DNA from: Rhynchopus euleeides
Lineage: Eukaryota; Euglenozoa; Diplonemea; Diplonemida; Diplonemidae
Length of the DNA: 64,000 nucleotides
Direction of reading: 5' to 3'
NCBI GenBank assembly: GCA_963210315.1
Contig: OY723245.1
Location: 496,001 to 560,000, forward strand
This document shows, one piece after another, positions 42,373 to 54,762 of this stretch. The notes beneath the pieces were generated by a model. It made no database searches, was not told the origin of the DNA, and saw only the letters and a list, made by a program, of their open reading frames with translations. The number at the start of each line of letters is the position of its first letter. The first letter of the stretch is position 1. Both the position numbers and the translations under genes were made by a program.

Positions 42373-43265
42373 GTTGGCAGATCGAAGGTGAACTTGTTTA
42401 CCACCCGCTGGGCTGGGGTGGCGGTGGTAAAGAAGTTACACCGGATGCAGGCCTCCTTCCAACAAAATCGGCGTGTAAACCTGCCCAGGCGGTGCGATGT
42501 GTGGACAGGACAGCGGGTATCACAAGTCGGAGCAGGGAAAACAAACTGGGCGTCGCCGGGGTGGGAGGCCCTTCTGCGTGCCTGCCTGCCGGCGAGATGC
42601 TTCTAACTCTTGGTTGCCGTTCAAACTGCCGGATGCAACACCCCTCCACCCCCCACCCCGACCATTTGGATCCTTCCAGCCCCCCAAGTAACCCCGTGGG
42701 TAAAACACAACAGCACTGCCTGGCTGCATAATATCGTACAGAAGGGAAGCTCGGACTTCGGAGGGATTATTCTCTCTGAATCCAGAGGGCAGGCAACGGG
42801 GCAGAGAGGGAAACTCGTGTGTTTCCCCGCGGTACCCCGTCTGCTTGAACACCCGCTACGCACGGTGGTGGTTGGTCTCGTTGCGTGGACTGCGCGGATC
42901 GTTTCCACTCGAGTGTGTGTTGCAGCGGAATATCACCCTAAGATCAGTGTAGTGCATCCGATACTGCTGTGATAAACAACGCGTGTGAAAAGGGCTACAC
43001 CACGTAGAGTGGGCTCGCCATTGTGTGCATGTGTGGGCAAGCAATCCCTATCTCTTCCTTCCCTATTTGGAGGGGTGGCAAACAAAATCCGGACTCGTAG
43101 ACTGACACTGGGTGAAAAGAAATAGTGGAGTAGAAAAAATAATCGGCAACAGCGAAAGCGAAAAAGAAAGAAGCATAGGAACGGAACGATACCGACGGAT
43201 ACAAGGAGTCGCGAGTGGTGGAGGGGCTTTGATTCGCAACAATTTTGAACAACGCCAGCATCCCG
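42373..43265. other. Intergenic, no gene seen
   Basis: Spacer between the cyclase-like gene and the 3' end of the large gene; AT/GC mixed, no conserved frame. Confidence 0.5.
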
Positions 43266-46200
43266 TCACAGGTGTGTGGCGTGGCTGGTGATTGGCAATG
43301 GCGTGGCCAAATCACTCTGACAACGACATGCCTGCACAGGACCACACCGACACACGGGACCCGCGTGGGCAACTACTCACCAATTTTTCGAACAGCTCGT
43401 ACTGTAGTTTGGGTTAGCGAACTGGCCTCCCTCGAGACCACAACGTGAGAACCGAAACTGCGTAACAGCTCGCGAGGCGCGCTTACTGCACAGCACATGT
43501 TCGCGACGTCTGACCCTGTAGTGCAGCAGAGATGATTTGGAACACCCCAGGCAAAGTACCCCTGAAGTGGGGATCACTGGCCCGCCCTCTCCCAAGCTGT
43601 TCGTGGGCAGCCACCAGACTCTTCCTGCCCGCCACCACATGCCGTGCCCCAACTCGCACACCCAGCCGCCCCACCGCACCGACACCCCCAGGTCCAGGCG
43701 AACATACCTTCTTCTGCCCCTCCTCCTTGTCGGTATCCTGGGCCTTCCCCGACGTCTCACTGGCCAGGGGACGGGCACCGTCTCTGGGGGCTGAGGACAC
43801 GACTGCGACCGACGGCGACTCGTCGTTGGCAGTCGCAATGGAGGCCCCGTCTGCAGCACCAATGCGAGCCCGCTGTGTGCCGGGAGGGGAGTGGCGTTGG
43901 TGGGAAGGGTGAGCACACGGCACCACACGAAACCTAGATGGCACGTCAGCAAAGATGCCTCAACACGACCCATACCTGCTCGTCCCACGTCGCCTCAAGC
44001 TCGTCCTCCCGCCTCCTCGCCAGATACTCTGTGAGGTAGTTGTGCGCCAACACGTCGTCGTCTGTCGTCTGCACCCACATCCCATAGAGCTGTGCGGTGG
44101 TGTAGGACACTTGGTAGGAGTGGTGCCTGTCGCTGCAGCCCTGTGTCAGCAGCAGCTCTGTGGGATACTTCGTCAGGTGCAGGAGCATGGCGTCGAGCAG
44201 AGGTGTGCAGGCCCCCTCCACCTCGCCGGCTGTCAGAGGCGCAGGCGCTGTCAGTGCCCCCCCCGTGCACTGGAAGAAGTCTCGCAGCAGCTTCAGGTCC
44301 TCCATATACCTGTGGAAGGGGTTCGCAGCCCCGTGCTGCTGATTCGAGTAGTGCGATGCCAAATCGGAATGCGTGTCGGGACCATTCTCCGGAGGGGGCT
44401 CGCACACCACCTGCTTCCCGCGCATCACCTTCCAGGAGAGCACCGCAACCAGGCGCTGCAGGACGTCCCGTGCGAAGGCAGGGCGGTGGTGTGGGACGAG
44501 GAACTCTGAGGTGGCAACGAGTTTGGCGCTGAGGGTGCGCAGCAGGTCCCGCATGGACACCGTGTAGTTGGTGTAGATGCCGCGCAGCTCTGTGTAGAGC
44601 TCGAAGAAGACGACCTTTGCAGCGAGGAAGCCCAGAAGGGCGCGCAGTGTGGTTTTGTAGACGATAGACGAAGCCTCTTCCAGCACCGTCGCCGCCTGCC
44701 GCGTGTTGCACGACACCATGCTGGACTCCGATGGGCTCTTGGTGCTGCCCGTTGCAACAGCAGCAGCAGCAGCTCCGGTTAGCGGCTCCGGGAACCCGTT
44801 CCCGTTCTCGCTCCGTGGGTCGGACTTGACATCGAGGGGCACCTCGATGTGCGGCTCGCCCACCACAGCCTTCCATGCCACCAGGTGGTATCGCGAGATT
44901 GTTGTCAGATGGAGGTCGTTCATCCGCAGGCGGCAGAACAGGATGTTGTTGGCGCGCAGCTGTTGTGGTGTGTGGGTCACAATCCAAACGAAACCAAAAC
45001 CTAAAACGGCTGCGGCGCCGGGAAAAGCAACCCCAAACCGAGGCAGGGATGGATGTCACGAAGGAAGGGCATACCGCAGTGTTCGCCGACGTATGGCTCT
45101 CAGACCTGAAGAAGTCACCGTGCTTCACCCGGAGCACCCGGTAATCCGCGATGCACGCATTCCAATCCACCTCCTGGAGGGGCTGGGCCATCAGGTCGGC
45201 GTACCGCCGGAAGGACATGTTGAGCACAGACCTGCACTCATCCTCAAAGCGCGACACGGCCGCCTCACAGTTGTTCGAGAAATACTGGCAGAGATAGTCA
45301 TCGGGGGGCTGCCTCGGCGACGCCACGTCGCTGCCCCCAGCCCCTGCCCGGGAGAGCTTCAGCGCCTCCCACGCATTCTCTATCCCGTGCGTCACGAGCA
45401 CGGCAATCCGGTTGGACATCGACACGAGATCCACAGCACTGCTCGACACACCACTCTCCTGGGCAGTCCCCACAGGGCTGAAATCATCCACCGCAACAAC
45501 CTTCTTCACATGCAGGTCGAGCGTCGCCTCCACAAGCGTACGCCACTTCCGCAGCAGGCTCGCCTGCACCGGGTTGAGTATCTCGTCCGACAGCTCCTCT
45601 GGGCCGGCAGACATGCTCCACTCCCTCTCGTGGTCCACCTGATCCCAATGCAGCACGGAGTCGGGCGCCACCGCTACAGACGACACGACATCACTCGCCT
45701 TACGCGGCCCCAGGGGGGGATACGTGCGGAACTGCACTGGGGAACCCACCGACTCCGGCCGCCTCTCCGGCGTAACCTTATGCCGGATAAGCTGTGCCGA
45801 CCGGCTGTGCTGCAGGTCAGGCCGGTCTCCATCATGCGGGCTGGTGGGCAGCGGCGAACCGACGTCAAACCCATCCAGCGCCAGGGGCGAGCTGTCCGGT
45901 GTGGGGTAGCGCTGCTGCGTGGAGACATACTGCCTGAAGTTGGCCTGAAGGAGCTCCAGAAGCAGCACGGTGTAGACGAGGTTGGTGACAAGCATCGACA
46001 CCGCAACGATGTCATCCAGGGGCACGCCGCCGCTGTTCGACGCGCGCACCTCCAGGGAGGTGCTCTTGCACCTGCGTGCAGACCCCCCAAGGGGCATGGG
46101 GGGTGATGAGGAGCGCCGTGGCGGGGGTGGCACGCGCGAGGGTGCCCTGCCGGAGTTGGGTGGCGACGAGGAATAGCCCCCGACGGGTGTCGAGGTGGCG

Positions 46201-48923
46201 GCGCGTGGCAGGTCTGGGCTGCGGCGGGCGCGCTGCGGGCTGGTCCCCAGGGTGTCGTCGGGCGGCGGGGAGGGGAACGGGGCGGGCGGGGCGGACTGCA
46301 TCGACAGGCCCATCGCCACGTCGATGAAGCCCAGCGACGATTCCCCTACGGACAGGGGGAGGGAGCGGAGGGGCTGCAGCGACTCGAGAGTGGTATTCAC
46401 ATCGTCGGCAAGCAGCTTAGAGTACACCGCGAGCACGATGGGCACGGCGGAGGGCAGGACCCCCACCAGCGAGCTGGTGTAGAAGCTGGTGTCGGCATGC
46501 ACCTCCAGCAGCAGCACCTCCAGGAGGTGCCGCACCTGGTCTATCGTGAGGCGGAAGTTGGCGTTGATGCGCTGCAGCGTCACGGTGGGTGCGGGGCGTG
46601 GGGGCAGGACGCTGCCCGGCGCGAGGCGGGCGGCGCCTGTGCGGTTTGACCGACCGACGTCCGCCGTGAGGGAGGACACGCTCTGGCTCACTGGGTTGAC
46701 GGAGGTGCGGGATCGCATCTTTCCCGAGGCGCTGAGGTGGTCGAGCCACGACTCCTGGTTCTTTGAGGCCTGCACGTCTGTCTTGTCAGCCCGGCTGCTG
46801 CGCACCTTGTGCTTCACGCGGATGTAGTGCTTCACCGCAGACGACACGACGAGCCCCACCAGCTCGCAGTACGTCGAGAGGCTGAGCTGCCCAGAGGCAA
46901 CCTCCTCCGGGCACTTGCCCCCCATCACCTCGCCCGCCAGGGCGGCCACGTCCTCCCCCATGGCAGCGCCGATGTCGCTGATGCAGCATTCGAGGCGCCG
47001 CTCCCAGTCCTCGCTGAGCCTGGTGCCTGCCCTGTCGTCTGTGCGGGGTGACTGCACAGACGACACGGGGGACGGCTGCATCCGCGACGACCGCCCCTGG
47101 GGCACAGTGCTGGTGGGAGACAGCGGGTCGAGCTCCCCTGGCACGGGGGCTGAGGGCCGCCCGTTGCCCCGGTCCTGCGACCGGGTCGAGAGGGGCGACG
47201 TGAGGTCACCCGCCTCGCCGTCGAACTGCAGGATGGTCGTCAGCAGCTTGCTGATGTACACCAGGTCCTCTGGGGAGGACGCCAGCTCCGCGTGGTAGTC
47301 CGACAGCTTCATGGAGAACTCATCCCGCATATTGGTTAACACCTGCGTGCGGCACAGCTGCTCCTCCGGAGACAGCGTGCTGGCGGGGACCTTGCAGTAT
47401 TGCTTGAACCCCGGGTAGTAGTAGCAGTCGACACTGAGGAGTTTGTACATCTCCGTCACCGTGAGTGTCCCTTCCACATTCTCCGTGAGTACGACGTGGA
47501 TGAAGCACGACGCATGGAGGAACTCTGTTATCCCAAACGTTGTCCGCACAGAGGCGAGGACATCCACAACGTTCTTCAGCCGGAGATCCTGACGGCGTGA
47601 CCGGTGTATCCCATGCTTCCGCCTCTGCGCGGTGCTCTGCACGGCAGCCTTCTTCTCCCCAGGCTTCCCCTCCTCCGGCCCGAAGAAGGTGTGGAACAGC
47701 GTGGCATACAGCATCGCGTTGAGGGGGAACGTATACCCCACACACCGCCCCGCCGCCGCAGCCGCGGCCTCCAGGCTCGCCGCGGGGTGCGCCGCCTCCG
47801 CCACCGAGCGGGGCTCGTTCGCGAGGGATGGGGAGCGGTTGCTCAGCACGGCGTGGTCATCCTCCACCTCGCCGGAGACGTTCAGCACAGCCAGCATGCA
47901 CATATCCGCAACCCCCTCGTTCTCCGTCAGCACCAGGTCCTCCGAGCTCAGATTCCCACACATCGCACGCCGCGTCGCGGGGATGAACTCCGCCTCCTCC
48001 GGCAGAGCCACATCGGGCGACACCCCCACGCCATTCCGCGCCGACCCTGCCGTGCTGCTGGGCGGTGGCGCCGCAGGCGGCTCCGCCGGGGGGTGCTGCC
48101 CCCCCGCCTCCGCAAAGGGAAACTGTGTATACCGCACCAGAGTGCCTGCGATCAACGCCCGCATCGCATCAGCATTCTCCGTCGTCGGGCTCCGCGTGAA
48201 CACTACTATGCGGGAGCGGAGCTTCCGGATGTCGTGCGACAGCTGGCTGGAGAGTCGGTTGGCATGCGCTTCCGTCAGCACCCCCACCAGGTGCAGCCGC
48301 CGCACCGCAAACTGCATCGCGCAGGCGAAGACCGAGAGATGCCGGAGCTCCGGGAGGAGACGCGTCTCATCCCCCGCCTCCTTTCCGGCGCGCTGCAACA
48401 CCAGAGACTCGATAAGGCAGAGGCGGAATATGGCAGATCGAACAGGCACCTTGCCCTGGGTTCTCTCCAGAGCTGCTTTGAGGGCGAGGGAGCTGAGCTC
48501 GTGCGCTGCCTCTGATATGTCAAGCCGCATCCTTAGGGATTCGATCGTCTCCATCATGCTGTCGTTCCCCGCCGGGTTGGCCAGCGCCTGGTGGTTTGAC
48601 ATGAGGAGGCAGTCGTAGGCGCTCCCCTGGAGGTATTCATTGCTGAGGAGGAATTCATCCTCGTCGATTGCCTCGTTGAGGCCCATCATCGACTCCCCCA
48701 GGGAGGATACGCTTCTCGACAGCATGCGCCTCTTCCCTTGTGACCCGGGGCTCTGCCCCTCGCTCCCCACATCCTGCGGTGTGATGAAGGACCTGCTCCT
48801 GCTCCCGTAGCTCCGCCTCACGTTCTCATCCGCCATCAGGCTGAGCGCTCTGTTCTCCTGCAGAGGCACAACAATATCTTCAAACTCCTGCGCCGCCGTC
48901 TTGTTGCTTGCCACCGACGCCAT
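43266..48923 (-). CDS. Very large protein of unknown function (about 1,694 residues)
   Basis: Exons 48923-45075, 44959-43976 and 43872-43708 join in phase 0 through donors GTATGC, GTATGG and GTATGT. A 21-nt microexon (43401-43381, YELFEKL, donor GTGAGT) and a terminal exon (43331-43266) fit splice rules and phase but are less certain. Low-complexity Ser/Pro linkers separate helical blocks (LPELRHLSVFACAMQFAVRR, MYKLLSVDCYYYPGFKQYC, LTIDQVRHLLEVLLLEVHAD, ENAWEALKLSRAG). The exon 1-2 region contains FRRYADLMAQPLQEVDWNAC and LRANNILFCRLRMNDLHLTT. Exon 2 adds TNYTVSMRDLLRTLSAKLVA. The helical organisation loosely recalls MUN-type vesicle-tethering proteins, but I could not match conserved residues. 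A cytosolic scaffold is the most that can be said. Confidence 0.75.
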
Positions 48924-49525
48924 GTCGCCGGATGTGGCGGTGTGGGGGCGGGGTGTGGGGGGGTCGAGACTGAGACTGGGGGAGGGGGGAGACAGAGAAG
49001 GGGGGCCCGAGAGGGAGACAGAGGGCAACAAACGAAGCAGGGGCAGGTGGCCCCTACCCGGGGTCAGGCGACATCACCGGACAGTCGTTGCGCAGTCTGG
49101 TCCGGAGTGGTGCCCATTCAGGCTGGCATGGGGGGTGGGGAGCGGTGGTGAGACGCAGGGGCGTGTCCTGCGGAGGACAGGCGGGGCGCTGGCGTGTGTT
49201 GGGTGTGTTGCGGCGCCCTGTGGGAGGGTGGGTGGGTGGGTGGGTGGGTAGTGTAATAGAAGTCGAAGGAATCACAAGAATGATCTCCCTTCACTCGTTA
49301 TGCAGGTTGTGTCTGACATCCGTGGGTGGGGTGGGGTGGAGTGGGTATAGGTGTTGCAGCTACGATAGAGAGAGAGAGAGATAGAGCACCGAGATGTGTG
49401 AGAACGCAGTGTGCGATGGAGGGCGGGAGGAGGGGGATGATAGGTAAGAAAATCTGTTTGCTTTTTTGAAAAAGGGGCCCCATTTCAAAAAGAGTGGGGA
49501 GGAGGGAGAGGGGGGGGGGGGGGTA
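48924..49525. other. Intergenic, no gene seen
   Basis: G-rich spacer with (GTGG)n at 49226-49248 and (GA)n at 49370-49382, ending in the G-run that borders fold-back copy 3. Confidence 0.5.
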
Positions 49526-51020
49526 GGGGGGGTCAAATGGGGGTGACAAACACGATTTTTCAAAAAACCGGCGCAGAGGCCCCAAAGCCCCCGTAAACCC
49601 TCCAAACCCCCCCAGATCGGTCCGGAAACCCATCGAACCCCACTTTTCCACCATTCCGGGCACCTCAGGTGCCCGAATTGGGGTACCTAAATTTTGTGCC
49701 ACCGTTTGGTACCGTACAGTGCCACTGTGTGGGAGGTTGGAAAAGAAAATGCCCCAACACACCACATCTGAGGGTTGCAATGCATGTTGCTTGCCAACCA
49801 CGTCATCCGGTGGGTGTCAGGCGCTATGTAGGTGGCATTAGCCAGGTCTTCGATGTGTTCTGGCTTGTATACCGTATACGTAAATATTTTGGAACGTAAA
49901 TATTATGGAACGTAAATATTATGGAACGTAAATATTTTGGAACGCTGGTGGGTTGGCGTTCCAGATTTTTTTCGTTCCATAATATTTACAGGGCTTTCTG
50001 CGACTCGGGGACTTGGACCAGGTGATCGGACGGCATACAGAGTCCCTGACGGGACCTACTCGTGCACTTTTCGTGCGATTCCTGAGGCAAGCCATCCTCA
50101 CCACTGAGTCCCCAACTGGCCCTGTAAATATTTTGGAACGTAAATATTATGGAACGGACCGGGCAAAAATGGGCCCGTTCCATAATATTTACGTTCCATA
50201 ATATTTACGTATACGGTATATACCTCCCTGCCTGCGGCACAGGCACTGCCTTTGTCCCCCACACCAGCCACAGAGAGCGTATTGTACTCGGTCCACGGTT
50301 GCTGATTCATTGTGATGCGTTGTATCCTCGAGTGAACGTCACACACTAGTGGCACCACCACCCGCCATCCGAGAGCTGTATTGACTTTGCGCGCTTCCGT
50401 TGTATTCACCTCGCCACGCATATTGCACCGTTCAGTACCAGTGCTCTTGGGCCAGGCAAAGTAGACCGCAGCAACTACCAATTCTGGCACAATGGGTACC
50501 ACGACAGCGCACTTCATGTGTTCCCGGAATGTACAGCTCGTGTTGCAACAGTCGTTGTCAACACATCCCGGTTGTGGAGCACTGCTGCACAGGAATCACA
50601 CGACCATCTGGACTGTTCCGTACCTACAGGCAGCCTCCCGGTGCATGGTGGCAGGGAGGTATATATACAAGCCAGAACACATCGAAGACCTGGCTAATGC
50701 CACCTACATAGCGCCTGACACCCACCGGATGACGTGGTTGGCAAGCAACATGCATTGCAACCCTCAGATGTGGTGTGTTGGGGCATTTTCTTTTCCAACC
50801 TCCCACACAGTGGCACTGTACGGTACCAAACGGTGGCACAAAATTTAGGTACCCCAATTCGGGCACCTGAGGTGCCCGGAATGGTGGAAAAGTGGGGTTC
50901 GATGGGTTTCCGGACCGATCTGGGGGGGTTTGGAGGGTTTACGGGGGCTTTGGGGCCTCTGCGCCGGTTTTTTTGAAAAATCGTGTTTGTCCACGTAAAA
51001 GGGTGGCATTTGACCCCCCC
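49526..51020 (-). mobile_element. 1,147-bp fold-back element, copy 3, with nested MITE
   Basis: TA-flanked (49524-49525, 51021-51022) between G-runs, in the same orientation as copy 2. Length is 1,495 bp: 1,147 plus the nested 345-bp element, its 2-bp TA duplication and one extra T in the arm. It is otherwise nearly identical to copies 1 and 2. Confidence 0.88.
49872..50216. mobile_element. 345-bp TA-inserting MITE inside fold-back copy 3
   Basis: Ends CCGTATACGTAAATATT and its inverse, with GGAACGTAAATATTATGG subterminal repeats. TA flanks both ends. Removing the element and one TA restores exactly GGCTTGTATATATACC as in copies 1 and 2, so borders and a 2-bp duplication are certain. It fits a Tc1/mariner-type MITE and shares CCGTA ends with the element at 25342. 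Confidence 0.93.
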
Positions 51021-51388
51021 TAGGGGGGGGGGGGGCGTATCCAGCTTCCCCGGCTGATTCTGTCATCACATGGCAGACGAGCGGCAGGGCACTGCACGCT
51101 CTGCCTGTTATGAGGCGAGGTCACACTGTACACCCGTGCGGGCACAGGAGGGGGGGGTCCATGGGAATGGACTGCAGGTATCGGGGGGGGGGGGGGGGAG
51201 GAGGGGGGATGCAGCAACGCACACTACCCCTTTGTCGTGTGGAGCCGTGACGCCTGTTTGCGGAGTGGGGCGGGGGGGAGTGGGCTTTGGCTGATGGGCA
51301 TGCATGAAACACAAATAAGCAAATCGGAGGGGGTGCTTTCCTGGCATCCGTGGCGTAGCGGGTCACTCGCAGGCTTCAAAGGGCATAC

Positions 51389-52577
51389 CATTTCCTGCTG
51401 CTGCGCGGCGGTCAGCTTTTTGATGGGAGGCAGGTCCGGCGCCACGTGTTTGTCGAACAGCTTCTGGCGTGTCTCCTCCTTCTTCCCCTTCGCTTCGTCG
51501 TAGAGGCGCCCGTTCACCTCCTTCACCTTGTTGTTGTCGAGGGTCTTCTTGACTGGCGGGGGCTGATACTTCTTGACAAGCCCTTCCTCATGCACCTTCC
51601 GCCTCTCGACCTCTGCGTTGTAGACACGCGACACCATATCCAGCATTTCGGTTTGCGAAAGCTGTTTGTTGCTCTTCGCCTTCGCACTCTCTTCCAACAT
51701 GCGGACATTCTTGTCACGCGCCTGCTCTATGCGGGCCAGCTGCTGCGTGTAGACACGATCCACCATGCCCTTCTCCCCGTCACGCGTGAGCTTCTTGTTT
51801 GTCCAGAGGAGCCGCGTCTCATTCTCCTTCAAAATCTGCTTCCGCTTCTCCTCCGCGTTGCGGATCTTCTCCTCCTGCTGGTAGAACAGCCTCTTCGTCA
51901 GCTCTGATGTATCCACCTTCCGCTGCAGGGGGTGGTGGTGGTGGCGGTGGTGATGGCGATGGGCGAGAAATCAGACAAACAGACAGCGAGCCAAACACCC
52001 TCCGCCACAACAGCCTCACCTGCCAAAGATAAATGCACCTCCAAACGCCAACCCAGCAATACCTTGGGCTTGTCATCGTCTGTCAGCATCTGGAGGTACG
52101 CCACCGCGGCGGGGTATCTGCCTTCCCGCAGGAGGCGGTCTCAGCAGCACTGGAGCAGGCACAGCAGCACCGGCAGCCCGGAATGCCGCTGGGCGAAGCA
52201 CCACACAACCTGAACCCAGGGGTGTGCACCTCCACCGAGCAGCGAGTAGTGTCCAGCAACCCACACACACACACAGGGCGGACACCACGCGGAGAGGGGA
52301 TCAACCTGCCAGCAGGGTGTTGGGCGTGTGGGTGAAGCTGTATCCATCGGTGGGTCGAAAGGAGCCTCCCGGCAAAACAATGGGACAGGGGTGTGTGGGG
52401 GGTAAGGGGGTAGGGGGGGGGCGGGGGTGGGGGAGAGAGAGAGAGAGCGCCTGCGCATATGCTCTGCTGCTTGAGCTCATGCCTCTGCAGTCAGACACCC
52501 CCTCCCCCCCCCCCCCATTGCTGATGTAATATTTCCCACCTCCCGTCTTCTTCGGCTCTCAGCCCGTTGCTTGCCAT
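51389..52577 (-). CDS. Charged coiled-coil protein, unknown family (3' exon unresolved)
   Basis: Exons 52577-52540, 52117-52063 and 51922-51389, with phases agreeing at each join (AG|A, then 0); donors are GTGGGA and GTATTG. 209 residues are seen. The start MASNGLRAEEDG follows an acceptor GAACAG by 4 nt. Exon 2 encodes YPAAVAYLQMLTDDDKPK. Exon 3 is mostly charged helix (LTKRLFYQQEEKIRNAEEKR, VYTQQLARIEQARDKNVRML) with repeated MVxRVY motifs and a C-terminal LTAAQQQEM. A donor ATG|GTATGC shows that at least one more exon follows. Two candidates give short tails: one after GATACCTGCAG (51179) and one after CATAACAG (51104). Fold-back copy 3 starts just beyond. It may be a flagellar protein, but that is a guess from composition. 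Confidence 0.65.
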
Positions 52578-52761
52578 CTCACTGTTCACGCCTGCCCCCC
52601 GACCCGGTGCAACGCTTCTCACAGCATTGCTCTGACCCCCACCCCAGGCTAAAAAGTATCACCGCCCGTCACATACGGAGCAGGGCGAGTGGCGGGGGGG
52701 CAGATGGCGGTCGCAGGCCGGGGGGGGGGGGGGAATGCCGAGAGTAAAAAAAAGGTAAAAC

Positions 52762-54756
52762 CATACATTGGGCGTTATTCCGTTACCAGTAACGGTAATA
52801 ACGTTATTTTTGCGTTATTTTTTGACCCCAAAAAAGGCAGCATTTCCCGGTGAATCTGACCCGAAACTCGGGTCCCTACCCCCCCTAAAAGAATTTTCTT
52901 GGGTAAAATATCACTCCAGGGGGCCACTCCGTGATGTCAAAAAATTGGAAAACGTTTTCTCCTAAAATAACGCGTTATTTTTCCGTTATTTTCATGAAAA
53001 CTTGCGTTATTCGGACAATTTTGCGGGCGGATGGTGTAGTTTTTGGTGGAGATGGCTCCAGAATACCCCCCTGGGACCATTTTTTGGATAATAACGCACG
53101 GACATGTCGAGTTTCGTGAAAAAATCATGTTTTTTGGCTTTTTCAAGGCAAATACTGCAGAAACCCCTGCAACCTTGCAGCATCCAATGTTCCTGGAGTG
53201 AAATTTGGAGTGAAAATCACTCCAAAATCACTCAGTGTGGACGCAGAAGTGAATCCTTCAGGAATACACCCGCACACCTCACATTGGCGGTGTATAAACC
53301 ACCTGATATTTTTACTCGTTACGAGCGACGAAGTAGCGCGAAGTAGCGACGTGCCCATTTTTTCCCGGTCCGTTCTAAAATAGTTACGTTCCAAAAGTCC
53401 GTTACTGGTGCTGTCAAAGACGCTTCGCACAATATACGCACGAACTACCCAAAGTACGCTCGGGCTACGCACGAAGTACGCAGGAACTACGCAATTTGAA
53501 CTTTCTTGCACCCCCCAGTCATTATTTGCACGCACTCCAGGTCCCATATTTGCACCAGTGCAAATATGAGACCTGGAGTGCAAATATGAGGAATTTCCGA
53601 GTTCGTCGTGATGTGCAAAACATGACTGGGTTGTGCAAGAAACCATCATCTGCACCCCGTATCGGCCTCAATTGCACCCTCGTGCAGGTAAAAAAAGGCC
53701 TCGGGCCTCCGGCCCTCGGACCGTTTTTTAATTACGCACACGACCTTCGCGCGGAAAGTGTCATTCAGCCCTGCCAAACGTGCTCTACACACCACCCCCT
53801 TCATCAGGCAAGTGGGTTTGTAAGGGTGTGTGGAAGCGTCAACGCTCGGGTGCAGGAAATTTACATTTTGGTCGCAAATGGCGTTACACATGCACTATGC
53901 ACAACGTGTGCACGATTTCGGCAGAACTACGCACAACCAACGCAATTTGGACCTTTCAACAACACCATTCACGGTACTTCGATTTTGGGTGGGAAAGATG
54001 GGGCAAGGAAGTGGCAAAAACTGCGAAGAAGGTCGAAAATTTTCACATTTTCATCAGAAACCATATTCAACGGATTCCAATTTTCGGGTGAAATCAAGCA
54101 GGTTGGCACAATGGCTCATGTTCACCCAAAAATGCACCTACCAAACCTCTTTTGCTTGATTTTTGGGACGGCATGGGTGATCCAGAGGCCAAAAATCACG
54201 ATTTTTTCACCAATTCCTTCGACAACGGACAGTTCCAGACCACAAGGACCACATTTTGGGGTCGGAATTTTCTCGGTCAAAAAATTCGAAAAATCTGAAA
54301 TCTCTCGGAATTTTGAGCATTTTTTGAGATTGGCATGCCCATTTTAGACCCTTTGCGTGGCTCTAAACCCAAAAATTTGCTCGAAAATGGCCTCAAATAG
54401 CCTAAAACAGCCCATTCTGGCCACCCCGAAAAAAAAATTCGAAAAGGGTCCCCCTATAGAAGTTGCCCAAAAATACCGAAAATAACGCGGTATTACCGGT
54501 AATAACGGTAATAACGTTATTACCGTTACCGATAACGGTAATAACGGTAATAACGTTACCGATAACGTTATTACCGTTCCTGATAACGGTAATAACGGTA
54601 TTACCGTTATCGATAACGGTATAACGCGGAAAAATAACGTTACCGATTTTCGGATAACGTTATTCGGCCGTTCTGGAACGTTATTAACGGTAAGTTATTT
54701 TACCGAAAAAATAACGGTATTACCGTTACTGGTAACGCAATAACGCCCGATGTATG
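52762..54756. mobile_element. ~2-kb element with GGGCGTTATT inverted repeats
   Basis: The left end reads CATACATTGGGCGTTATTCC and the right end is its inverse with few changes; the inverted repeat runs about 50 bp (CGTTACCAGTAACGGTAATA). TAAAAC occurs immediately outside both ends (52756-52761 and 54757-54762), a possible 6-bp duplication. The interior has palindromic GTAATAACGTTATTAC units and a 53515-53640 hairpin around TTTGCAC. Frames of 283 codons (plus) and 170 codons (minus) occur, but no transposase motif was recognised. The superfamily is uncertain. Confidence 0.72.
54480..54740. repeat. Array of GGTAATAACGTTATTACC palindromes
   Basis: At least ten imperfect copies of GATAACGGTAATAACG and inverses in 260 bp, forming the right subterminal region of the GGGCGTTATT element. 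Confidence 0.85.
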
Positions 54757-54762
54757 TAAAAC

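Noticed and set aside
53496..54347. 283-codon plus-strand frame in the GGGCGTTATT element as transposase
   Set aside because: No DDE, HUH, integrase or zinc-finger signature is visible; kept only as an unassigned frame.
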